Shown here one piece after another: positions 11,898 to 21,184 of a stretch of 64,000 bases of DNA; the stretch's first letter is position 1; each line of letters starts with the position of its first letter. The notes under the pieces were generated by a model that was not told the origin of the DNA, did not search any database, and was given only the letters and a program-made list of their open reading frames with translations. The position numbers and the translations under genes are program-made. Origin of the DNA: Halichoerus grypus (lineage: Eukaryota > Chordata > Mammalia > Carnivora > Phocidae); NCBI RefSeq assembly GCF_964656455.1, contig NC_135726.1, forward strand, positions 568,001 to 632,000, read 5' to 3'.

Positions 11898-12111
11898 TTG
11901 TTTTTTTGGATTTTTTTTAATTTATTCATTTGAGACACAGAGATACAGAGAGAGAGAGAGCACGAGCAGGTCAGAGAGGCAGAGGGAGAGGGAGAAAGAA
12001 GCAGGCTCCCCGCCGAGCCAGGAGCCCGACGCGGGGCTTGATCCCAGGACCCTGGCATCACGACCCGAGCCGAAGGCAGACGCTCAACCATCTGAGCCAC
12101 CCAGGCGCCCC
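11898..12111 (-). mobile_element. CAN-SINE, antisense, full-length
   Basis: A long T-rich tail precedes TTTATTCATTTGAGACACAG. The minus-strand head reads GGGGCGCCTGGGTGGCTCAG. The tail is broken into several T blocks (11886-11920), so the left border and TSD cannot be fixed by eye. Confidence 0.94.
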
Positions 12112-12230
12112 ATGAAATGTATGTTTTTAATAAGTCTCAATAGATGTGTTTTTCCCACTTCTATTTGAGTTACGTATATGGAGTATTTATTATGTTTCAT
12201 CCGGGCTTCGGTGTTGTTAACACTTGATTT

Positions 12231-12320
12231 TCTCCCACCCAAGGACTAACCAGGCCCGACCCTGCTTAGCTACCGAGATCAGATGAGATCGGGCGCGTTC
12301 AGGGTGGTATGGCCATAGAT
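12231..12320 (-). pseudogene. 5S rRNA retropseudogene, 3'-truncated and tailless
   Basis: The minus strand reads ATCTATGGCCATACCACCCT at its 5' end and continues as mammalian 5S rRNA for about 90 nt through AGCTAAGCAGGGTCGGGCCT to the TCCTTGGGTGGGAGA region, with only a few changes. The last 30 nt or so of 5S, including its terminator, are missing. A perfect 13-bp target duplication CACTTGATTTTCT flanks it (12221-12233, 12323-12335). There is no A tail. This matches the described class of tailless retropseudogenes made by the L1 machinery from 3'-truncated RNAs. It lacks part of the 5S internal promoter and its 3' half, so it is not expected to make functional 5S. Confidence 0.93.
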
Positions 12321-12361
12321 TGCACTTGATTTTCTAACTGAACGTTTCAGGTTTGATTCTA

Positions 12362-12571
12362 TTTTATTTTATTTTTTTAAGATTTTATTTATTTATTTGA
12401 CAGAGAGAGACACAGCAAGAGAGGGAACACAAGCAGGGGGAGTGGGGGAGGGAGAAGCAGGCTTTCCGCGGAGCAGGGAGCCCGATGCGGGGCTCGATCC
12501 CAGGACCCTGAGATCATGACCTGAGCCGGAGGCAGACGCTTAAAGACTGAGCCACCCAGGCGTGCCCCCCC
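12362..12571 (-). mobile_element. CAN-SINE, antisense, full-length
   Basis: Left TTTTTTAAGATTTTATTTAT tail, right head CCACCCAGGCGTGCCCC. The perfect 15-bp TSD TCAGGTTTGATTCTA lies at 12347-12361 and 12572-12586, immediately beside the 5S retropseudogene duplication. Two independent retroinsertions thus fell within about 40 bp. Confidence 0.96.
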
Positions 12572-12586
12572 TCAGGTTTGATTCTA

Positions 12587-14220
12587 AAGACGTTGCCTTT
12601 GGTGCTATTGGCCGAGCCTTCTTGTGGGTGTTTCCTGGCTGACACTGTATTGACTATTTCACATTTTACTCTAACCACGGAAGACAGCTCGTTTTGATGT
12701 TTTCAGGGTGCACCTGTGGAGCATACAAGTTGAGAAAACCCCCAACTTCAGAGTGGGATTAGGATGACGTGGTCTGTGGGCCTCAGTGGCCGGCTCACTG
12801 CCCTGAGGATTTTGCTGGCACCCGGAGAAGTGCCGCTGGTGCTTCTGCATTTTGCCCCAACCCCTCACTGTGGCCACTGTGCTGAGGCCTACGTCCTTGA
12901 GTCACCCTGTTCCCCGCCGCCTGGGTGGGCTTCCTGGAAGGGGAGGAGCAGAGGTTTTCATGGGGTTCCTGAAGAGAGGGCTGAGGTAGTGATTTTTGGA
13001 TGGCTGAGAGGGTTCCCACCCATGTCAGGAGCAGGCTTTCAGACTTTGTGGAAGAAACACAAGGCCCAAGGGGGCAGCTGAGGATCGGGACAGAGGGTCC
13101 TCCCAGGGACGCTGGAGGCTGAAGCAGGACAGGCAGGGACAAGACTTGGAGGCACCCCCTGCATGGGGTGAGCCTGCGGCTTTGCGGGAGGCACCTTGAG
13201 TTGTGCTTCTTTTACAGCTGAGAGGTTTCAGGCCCGGAACGACCACGGTGTTTTACTACTTAGGTCCTTCTCGTGGGCAGTAATGGGAGGTTGTGGTGGA
13301 TGCCAGTCTTGACCTCTTCTCTGCGCCTCCCCCACCCCCACCTCCGTGTAAGGTTGAGGCCACTGAGTGTTGATGGCAGGATTCTAGACTCTGTGCAGTT
13401 GATTTCATCTTGAGTGGAGCTGTTCCGAACATGCCCCGTTTCCTGACGTTCCTGCCGTGTTGCCAGCGTATTCAGAGGGGACGTTGGTTCCTGAAAACAC
13501 CATCACTGGCTGATGCAGGTCACAAAAATAGATCTGTGGGCCTTTAATCTTTTAAATATTTTAAAATGTAAGGAACATGATCCTTCACAATTTCATCACA
13601 TATAACTTAAATACTGTTCTTCACAGTTGTGTTAACACCTGATTAAAATAGGTGATGCTAATTTTGGTATCTGTGACATTTGTCGTTCTTAGGTTCTGTA
13701 GCTTTTACACTAGAGTCTGGTGAGTGTTCTCTCTTCCTTTCTGCGTCACTTGGAGAGTAGCTTGGACATGTCATGCCACTGCTAGGACGAGGGTGAGGGT
13801 GCCTCTTGGAGCTCAGATTCCAGCGGCAGGTTTAGTGTGGAGAGGCAGAGATGCGGGTGAGGAAGAAGCCCGAGTGCTAGTAGGAGCAGCCGGGGCAGCC
13901 GGACAGCGGCCAAGAGGCAGGAGCTGAATGAGAAGCTCGGGGGTCTTTGCTGAGGCCCAGAGGGTCAGCCTCTCACTTTGCTCACGGCAGTTGGATTGTA
14001 TGGGAAATGGCTTCCATGGGACTCTTTATTTGGTCTTCACTAAAAATTAAAAAGGATTCTTGAGTTATCTGCATCTGCCATTTGTTTTGTGGAGCCACCG
14101 AGGCAGTGTGGAGGGCAGGGGGCCCTTCTGTGGTCTCGTTTTTGAGATCGTGTCTTCTGGAGCCGTCATTTAGATTAGGACATGGGCAGTGATGTGCTAA
14201 GGTCCCTGGAATGCTCGGTT
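12587..14220. other. Intronic sequence, no gene recognised
   Basis: Moderately GC-rich, with short frames on both strands. An AT-rich patch at 13530-13690 shows no known repeat. Confidence 0.5.
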
Positions 14221-14226
14221 TTGCAG

Positions 14227-14244
14227 CAGAGACCGCTTTGCTCG
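14227..14244 (+). other. Possible 18-nt microexon
   Basis: The string TTGCAG (14221-14226) is followed by 18 nt and then a consensus donor GTAAGT (14245-14250). The pyrimidine tract before the acceptor is weak. It lies just upstream of the promoter-like patch at 14281. Likely chance, recorded because the donor is perfect and the length is a multiple of three. Confidence 0.12.
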
Positions 14245-14280
14245 GTAAGTAACTGGTAACGTGGTCTCCTTGCGAAGGAC

Positions 14281-14461
14281 CTGGGTCTTGTTGCCGATGC
14301 CCCTCCTCCTCTGCGGGCCGACTGGTGGTGGTGCGATGGCGCTTTACACACAGAAGAGTGACGTCACTTTCATCCGTGGAACTCCGGCGTGCCAAGTGGG
14401 CGGGGCCGAAGCCGCCAGTCTCCTGGGTCGTATTGGAGCCCTCTGTCACAAGACGCAGTAG
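14281..14461 (+). promoter_or_regulatory. Candidate nested promoter (CRE + GC box, CpG-rich)
   Basis: A 10-bp perfect palindrome GTGACGTCAC (14358-14367) contains the canonical cAMP-response element. A GC box GGGCGGGGC lies at 14398-14406. About 17 CpG fall in 14281-14520 by hand count, an observed/expected ratio near 0.85 against a strongly CpG-depleted surrounding. No TATA box is seen. The string TAGATGGCG at its end resembles the YY1 core often found at TSSs of TATA-less genes. The order CRE, GC box, then ATG within about 100 bp is the layout of a housekeeping-type core promoter pointing right. Confidence 0.4.
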
Positions 14462-14581
14462 ATGGCGTCTGGATCTTTCTCAAGCCAGGCGTCCTTACTA
14501 ACAGACATTAGAACGGCTGTGAATAGTGTTCAGAATCTTCAACCAGAAACCACAACACTAAAGCTGAAACTGAATCTTGAA
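14462..14581 (+). CDS. Candidate first coding exon of an unrecognised gene or retrocopy (40 codons to a donor site)
   Basis: An ATG preceded directly by an in-frame TAG opens a frame starting MASGSFSSQASLLTDIRTAV. It continues with an N-V-Q-rich stretch and ends ...LKLKLNLE. The composition (Ser/Gln/Leu/Thr, amphipathic, few Pro/Arg) is unlike the Pro/Gly/Arg-rich chance frames elsewhere here. The frame meets GAA|GTGAGA at 14581/14582, a good donor in phase 0; reading through, it stops at TAG 14627-14629. I do not recognise the peptide. It could be the first exon of a nested gene, the 5' end of a retrocopy, an alternative ANKRD11 5' exon, or chance. The promoter-like patch immediately upstream raises the odds of something real. 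No downstream exon was identified. Confidence 0.33.
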
Positions 14582-16174
14582 GTGAGATATGCGGAGTTCC
14601 CTGGCCCGTGGCCTGTGGCCTTCTCGTAGCTGCCACCAGCGCCATCTCAGCCCAGGGCGGTGTGTACGCTGGCACTTTGGAACCCTTTGTAGTGAGCTGC
14701 AGAAGGCAGCCCGGGTCAGAGCCTTCGAAGCCCCGAGGTGTGAAGGAGGACAGTTTGGTCCGTTGCCTGAGGACTCCTTGCTTTTCCACCTTCTCTGGCT
14801 TGGGGACCTAACCTCCAGGACACGTTGTCCAGGATGCGTGTGGGACGAGTGTGCAGTGTTTGCAGAACCACCTCCCAAGTCCCTAGGGCTGGCCTCCCAG
14901 CCTCAGGCCTCCCGGCACGGAAACCTCTGGAATCTGCTGGCTCTTTGCTTTGGAGAGTATACATATAGATTTCCTGTTGGTCAGATGGCAGTCTTAAAAG
15001 CTCACAAGTGTTGGTGTTGCGTGTGTTCTTTATTTTTCTGAGCCCATTTTAAAGAGAACGTCTGAGTGAGGCCCATGTGACCGTTGAGGGGCAGGTCCTA
15101 CGGAGGTCGTTCCCGTGTCCGTGATGACTAACCCATTGTGCACAGCGGGTCCCAGTAACAAAGGCACTGGTCTGCCTTGCTCTTCGCACTATCGCTAAGC
15201 TGCACGCATTTATATATATAGAAACTCTTGTGTGTGTGACATGAAAATCCTGCCGGGGGGGCTGTGCACTTGGCCGCGGGCTGCACGGGCAGGGCATGCA
15301 CAGCTGTTCCCGTCTGTACTGCGGGGGGTGGGGGGCGGCACACACTGCAGCCCTGGTCTTTAGAATGGTCACACCTCTGACCCATAACATCTGGGGCCTC
15401 AGTTTCTCCATTGTTAAAACCAGTGAGGGAGTCGGTCTTCCTGGGGCCTCTGTACATGTTCCTGGCGGTGCTTGGGGAGGGCACGGGGAGCTTGGTGGGG
15501 TGTGGCCTGGAGGAGTCCCCAGAGGCCCCATGACTATGAGAAGTGGTTTCGTGAAGGGAAAAGGACATGCTCGCAGGACGGTTTTTAAAGATGGGTTTCA
15601 GAAAGTGAGTGCAGTAGTCGCACCTGTTTGGTGTATTGAAGGACTTAGTACGTTTCATTCCTTTGACCCCAGTGTTGTTTACAAAAAGAAAAGAGAAAAA
15701 GAAAGAGGAGCCTGCGCACTGGCCCCTACTGCGGGGTGGAACATGGCGGAGCATGTCCCAGCCACCCCCCGACCCACACCCCAGCTTCGATCTCTGCTCT
15801 GCCCTCTGAGCTGCTCGCCTGCTACCCGCAGTCCAGAAGGTGACCTCCCAGATCCCCACACAACCACCGCACAAATGTCCATCACAGGCAGAAACAGCTC
15901 TGCCCCTTAAGAGTTGCCTGGGGCCCTCCAGAGATGAGTTCAGAAGGGGCTGACCACAGTGGCCGGGCATTGCTCCCCTGGTTTGCTCTGTGATGGGTTC
16001 AGTCCTTCCTGGCTTCCTGCAAGGGTCACTTTAGTGAGAGCCTGGGGCCAGGGTACCCTGGCGTGGGTGCAGAAGGCCTTGGTGTCCTCCCGTTGCAGTT
16101 CGGATCAGGCTGAGAGGAGCCCCGTCACAGAGGGCTTGTTGTCACTCCATCTCTGTCGAGTCTCCATGAGTCTG
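14582..16174. other. Intronic sequence, no gene recognised
   Basis: A 280-codon frame on - (15128-15970) overlaps a 204-codon frame on + (15296-15910). Neither shows a domain or splice context. GCCTCAGTTTCTCCATTG near 15396-15413 resembles a short MIR remnant. I saw no convincing second exon for the candidate at 14462. Confidence 0.5.
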
Positions 16175-16640
16175 ATTCCCTAGGGGTCTCACAGAAGTGG
16201 AATCCGACACTGAGCACGATGTCTTTAAGGTTTATCCATGTCGGGTGTCGGGATTTTCTTTCTTTTTAAGACTGGATAATACTCCATTGTGTGTAAACAC
16301 CACATTTTCTTTATGTATTCCTCTGTCGGTGCGTGGTTGCGTTCCTTCGTGTCCTGGCTGTTAGGAGTAATGCTGATGTGAATGTGGGGGTGCGGACATC
16401 TCTGAGACCCTGCTTTCATTCCTTCTGGGCGTATACCCAGAAGTGGGATTGCTGGACCCACTGGTGTAGTTCCAGATTTGTTTTTGAGGAGGCGCCATGT
16501 TGTTTCCATGGCAGCTGTACCATTTTACGCTCCCGCTGACGCCGCACAGGGGTCCGTTTCTCCACACCCTCGTGGCTCGGTCCCCTTGAGGTGCTGGCTG
16601 GTCAGGACACAAGGTTTCTGTCTTCCTTCATAGCATGGTG
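16175..16640 (-). mobile_element. LINE-1 ORF2 C-terminus and 3' region fragment
   Basis: The minus strand encodes HTMEYYPVLKRKK, matching the conserved TMEYY motif near the L1 ORF2 C-terminus. The + strand shows the reversed landmarks GGTTTATCCATG, GGATAATACTCCATTGTGTG and GTATACCCAGAAGTGGGATT. Frames are interrupted, so it is dead. Its right end abuts a CAN-SINE. Confidence 0.9.
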
Positions 16641-16689
16641 CTGCCTTCAGCAGCCAGTCTATCAATTGGGAGGAATCCTGGGCGTATTT

Positions 16690-16889
16690 TTTTTTTTTAT
16701 AAGATTTTATTTATGTATTTGACAGAGAGAGAGAGAGACAGAGCAGGAATACAAGCAGGGGGAGTGGGAGAGGGAGAAGCAGGCTTCCCTCAGAGCAGGG
16801 AGCCCGATGCGGGGCTCGATCCCAGGACGCTGGGATCATGACCTGAGCCGAAGGCAGACGCTTAACGAATGAGTCACCCAGGTGCCCCT
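16690..16889 (-). mobile_element. CAN-SINE, antisense, full-length
   Basis: A T-rich tail, then ATAAGATTTTATTTATGTAT, and the head GGGGCACCTGGGTGACTC on the minus strand. The TSD is ATCCTGGGCGTATTT (16675-16689) and ATCCTGGGTGTATTT (16890-16904), with one difference. Confidence 0.96.
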
Positions 16890-16904
16890 ATCCTGGGTGT
16901 ATTT

Positions 16905-17811
16905 AAAGATAATCCACCCAGTCGCCCAGCCCTGCCCTTTGGAGGTTTGTCGGGGCCACCCATCCCAGTGCCTTCCTCCCCTGCTTGTCTCCCATCGTCC
17001 CTCCAGCATGCTCATCCTCACCGCCATCTCTGCCCTTTGTTTTTTTTGTGATAAATTTCTGCAGTAAAAGATGCCACACCTGCCTGTTGAACCGTTAGCA
17101 CTGGGATCTGTTGTCCTGAGGGAGCATCCCGCCAACCCCCCAGGACAGTCGGAGTTGGCCGGGAGCTGACCCCCAGCAGCAGCAGGCTTCCTCCTTCCCT
17201 GCTGTGTGTATGTGCTCTGTCCTTCGGGGGGGGCGTCCCCAGAATTGCGCTAGTCCCTTCTTGACAGAGCGGGCTTTGGAGTCCCCCACAGTGTGCGCGT
17301 CCGGCTGCACCGCCCAGCTTCTGAGGCGTCTTTCTTCTGAGCAAGGCCAGCCGACGTCCAGCGTCTCTCGTTCAGAGAAGCCTGTCACGAAGGGAACTTT
17401 CCCCTTGATTCCCTTGACAAAAGATGTCTCGTTTGGACTGTTGAGAATCAGTAATAAATAATTTTTTAAAACCCAGAACAGACTGTTCATTGTTTGCAAT
17501 CTATAAATGTTGTATTTGTAAAAAGATAAGGATCATAAATTTGAGAATAGAAACACTGTGCTTTGTTGGTAGAAAGCAGCGGTTCGTGGCGAGGTTTTCA
17601 GGACGCTGTCCAGTTGTCTGCTTGCTTCCTGCAGGAGTGATGTGAGGTGGCCCACTCGCACCGCGCTCTAGTACGTGGCTCCTGGCCAGGACCACCAGAC
17701 GCGCAGCTTCCCCTCCTCCTGTGTGCCTCCCCCGCTCCAGGCTGGCGTTCACCAGCGACACCAGCTCGTAGGTGCAGGGGCCCTTGGTTTTTCTCGAGGT
17801 TCCATTTCTAA
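16905..17811. other. Intronic sequence, no gene recognised
   Basis: Short frames on both strands overlap near 17000-17500. No domain or splice support. Confidence 0.5.
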
Positions 17812-17968
17812 TGCTCTTGGGAAAAAGTCACTCACAATCCTGAGCCTCGGTATCCCTAGCTAGGGGATGTTTTTTCTTTACTTGTTCCATGGGGTTACTT
17901 AATGATTCCACGAGAAGTTCCACAGGAGGGCTTCGTGTCCTACTGAGTGGAGCGTAAGCGCTCACTGT
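17812..17968 (+). mobile_element. MIR element, diverged
   Basis: The order GGGAAAAAGTCACTCACAAT, CTGAGCCTCGGTATCCC, GGGGTTACTTAATGATTCC and GTAAGCGCTCACTGTAAATG follows the MIR consensus (tRNA-derived ancient SINE) through its conserved core and 3' end. The middle is diverged. Confidence 0.75.
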
Positions 17969-18032
17969 AAATGGGTGACCGCCTGCACTGTATGTCTGTT
18001 TATTCCAGGATTAAGTAAAAATGAAGCATCTT

Positions 18033-18240
18033 TGGGGCATCTGGGTGGCTCAGTCAGTTCAGCATCTGACTCTTGATTTTGGCTCAGGTCGTGATCTCAG
18101 GGTTGTGAGATCGAGCCCCGCATCAGGCTCCATGCTCAGCACGGTGTCTGCTTGTCCCTCTTCCTCCGCTCTTGAGCGCTCACTGTCTGTCTCTCAAATA
18201 AATAAAATAAAATAAAATAAATAAAATATTTTTAAAAAAT
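18033..18240 (+). mobile_element. CAN-SINE, sense, older type
   Basis: The head TGGGGCATCTGGGTGGCTCAG is followed by TCTTGATTTTGGCTCAGGTC and a CT-rich middle. The tail is (AAATA)n-like, 18198-18240. Its orientation matches ANKRD11 transcription. Confidence 0.95.
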
Positions 18241-20269
18241 ACGAAGTAGCTTTGCTTTCTATTTTGTTTGTTAATGGAACAAAACCTTTGTATTTAAAGA
18301 TATCTTGTTATAACACTTGAGATTTGCAAGTCTGGTTCTGAGGTTATTTTAGTGCTCATTGTCATAGCTGGAAAAGATAATTTTCAGAAAGTGGCACATA
18401 GATTTTGTACTGAGGTGAAGCTCGCCACAGGTGACAATTTCAAGTTTTTTACACAATTCTTGTCAACCTTGGTCCAGTCTTTTAGGCCAGTCTGGCTGAT
18501 GAGAAGCTAATCCCAGAAGGGGCGGCTGCCCGTGCAGCAGCTCGGTGTCTTTGTGCTCCCGGGAACCCCTGCCTGCTTTCTGCGGGCCGGCAGCAAGGCC
18601 TGCCGGGCGGGGGCTGTGTTGGGAGGGCGCGCTCGGGTGAGGGTCCACGGCCCCTTCCCCTCCCCAGACCTGGGGCCGGCCTGCAGCCAGCGTCCGTCTG
18701 CGTGGGAGGAGTTGGCAGCATCGAGATTTTGTCCTGATGCTAAAAACAAACCTCTTGTTCCAGTAGTTTCTCCTTAGAGTCTCATGAGCGTTTAGTTCAT
18801 GAGTGTCACTGTGTCACTGTGAACCCCTCCCTGGGCTTCGAGGGTCTGTCCCGTGCCCCCCTCTGCCTTTGGGTCTTTTCTTTACTGGAGGAAACAGCAG
18901 AGTGGTGCTTGCCGCATCGTCCTCCGCACGTTCTGGTGGTAGCAGTCCCCAGACGACCCCCGCCGGGGAGGAGCACGGCTCGCGCTCCTCTGGCCTCGTG
19001 TCGGGGTTAGCGGCGTTAGGGCGTGCTGCTCAGCCAGGTTCCCCTTGCAGAATATTGATTGTCCTAGAGCTTCCTTTTTGTCATTAGGAGGGAGGAGGAA
19101 AAGGAGGCTTTTCAGATTCTAGGGTGAGATAGTGTGCTTCAACAACAACAGTTTGTTTTCTCGATGCAGCGTCTATCATGTGTAAAATTACTTTGTGGAG
19201 ATGTGGGCCTCAGAAGCTGTGAATGAGCAGGGCTGTGACACCGCTGGGCGGATGTGGACGATGGGGCAGGGGCAGAGCCACGTGGACTCGTGGCTCCCTG
19301 GGGCGGGTAGCATGCTTGCTGGCCCGGAGCTCCCGTTCATCGTTACAGACCCAGGGCACTCTGCTCGCAGAGGGGCTTCACTGCCCCAGCTCGGCCCCCC
19401 GGCCTGTGGCCCTGCTGGCCTGGGGAGCACGAGCTCTGCCTCAGAGGCTGGGCTGTGTGTTGGGTGCGTCAGTGCTGATGGGTGTGGGTGTTGTGTGTGC
19501 GTGTCTGGTTATCAGAAACGTTACCTTACAGCAATATGTGACCGTATTTCACTTGCCTGGGACAGTGTTCACTTGTGATCACCCTTCCTGACAGCCTTTC
19601 TTTGAGATGCTGTTTAGAGACAGAAGCTTCCTGTTCACTTTCTCCGCTATTACAACTTGACGTCAGTGTTAGGATGAATTAAAAAGACTGTAAGTTTATA
19701 TTCAGATATTTAAAATTTATTCCATACCCTCTTCCTCAAATATGTGACTTTAAAATTAATGTTGGTGTGCCGGTCCCCTTGGCTCAAATGTGCCGCCAAG
19801 CGGAAGAAACGGTGAATGCAGGAGGCTGTGCCGGAGGCCCCGTGCCCACTGGAACAGCGGCATGTGCAAGGCTAGGCTGCAGACATTCCCAAAAGCAGGT
19901 GGAAACCATGTCGATAGGGCTCTTACTGTCAGACCGGGTTGGTTGTGGACAAGGGCCAGCACCAGGCGGGGAGTGACTGATGGAGAGGCTGCCCCTGGCT
20001 TGGTCCTTGCTGGGTGGCCCTGACAACCGTGCAGAACCTTCCTGGATGTGCCCCTGCATGCCCAGGAGGTGCCCTCCTGCCCGCTGACCAGCACAGAAAG
20101 ATTGCACGTTTGTCCAGGGCCACAGCAGGGGTATTCCCTACCAGCAAGCAGTGGGAAAGGCCTTCGCTGGGCCTGGGCACCTGGCTCTAACCCTGGCCTT
20201 GGGTGTGGTGCATACTCCACCTTTATGAGGCTCAGTGCATCCCTAGGGCACCTTGTTTCAAGGTTTTTC
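18241..20269. other. Intronic sequence with one perfect CRE octamer
   Basis: GC-rich on the left with overlapping short frames on both strands. The right part is AT-rich. The octamer TGACGTCA lies at 19658-19665. No gene recognised. Confidence 0.5.
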
Positions 20270-20560
20270 CACAAGATAACAGCTTTGTTGAGATATCCTC
20301 TGCGTACCATACAGTTCATCCCGCTATAGTGGTTTTCACTGTGTTCACAGAAATGTGCAGCCTACACCACACTCCATTTTAAGGGCTTTCATCGCCTCCG
20401 AAAGAACCCATGCCCTGTGGTCATCACTGCTCATCCCCTCCCCACCCTGGAGCAGACCACCAATCTCCTTTCTGTCCCTGTGGATTTGTCTCTTCTGGTC
20501 ATTTCGTATCCTGGAATCCTGTACCATGTGGTCCCCAGAGAGACTTGTGTGCATGTGCCT
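20270..20560 (-). mobile_element. LINE-1 3' UTR fragment (L1M type)
   Basis: TTGTTGAGATATCCTCTGCG, ACCATACAGTTCATC, CCACCAATCTCCTTTCTGTC and GGATTTGTCTCTTCTGGTC are antisense landmarks of old L1 3' ends. A separate insertion from the L1 starting at 21185, because the same 3' UTR portion occurs again there. Confidence 0.85.
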
Positions 20561-21184
20561 GTGGGCTGTCGCTTGGAATGGCAGAAACACAACCCACACG
20601 TCCGTGAGTTAACGTAGAACACATTAAAGAGATGATATCAAACGCTTCATTTGAAAGTAGGGGATGCTCCCATGTAAGCAAGACTGCGTGTGTACGGAGT
20701 GAGGACCAGCTGCTCAGCTAGGTCCGTGCTGACGGCTGTGCGGTGCAGACAGCCTCTTCCCAGCGCGGCGGTGGTCACCCTCCAGCCCGGCCGAAGCAGC
20801 CATGGGAACCGTTCTCGAGAGTCACCCAGAGGAGCTGCGTGCATGTGCCAGCCGCCTTCCAGCGTGCCCAGCCCCGGAGCTGCCCTTCGCCCGAGCTGCC
20901 GCTGTAGCCACTGCCCCACACAGGGCATTGGGCACCTCCCCCCCCAACCCCCTCGAGCCCCTGCTTCCAGGAGTTGTTCTCATGTCCCCCAGACGTACTG
21001 TGGGAGGGGTGAGGGTGAGTGACCTCATCAGCATGCAGACTTGCTGTCCTCCCCCTCTTTACAAAAAAAACCCCAATCCCACATTCACCACCAGCTGCCA
21101 CCCCATTTCTTTGCTCTCCTTTATAGCAAAAGTCCTCTTAAAGAGATGGCCATACTGTTGTCTCTCTAGCCTCCCCACCCTCTC

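Noticed and set aside
12231..12320. Functional 5S rRNA gene
   Set aside because: 3' third missing and no terminator. TSD shows retroposition.
15128..15970. 280-codon minus frame
   Set aside because: Overlaps a 204-codon + frame, crosses low-complexity sequence and has no domain. No polyA or splice context.
16225..16509. 94-codon minus frame as a host gene
   Set aside because: It is worn LINE-1 ORF2 C-terminus (TMEYY motif).
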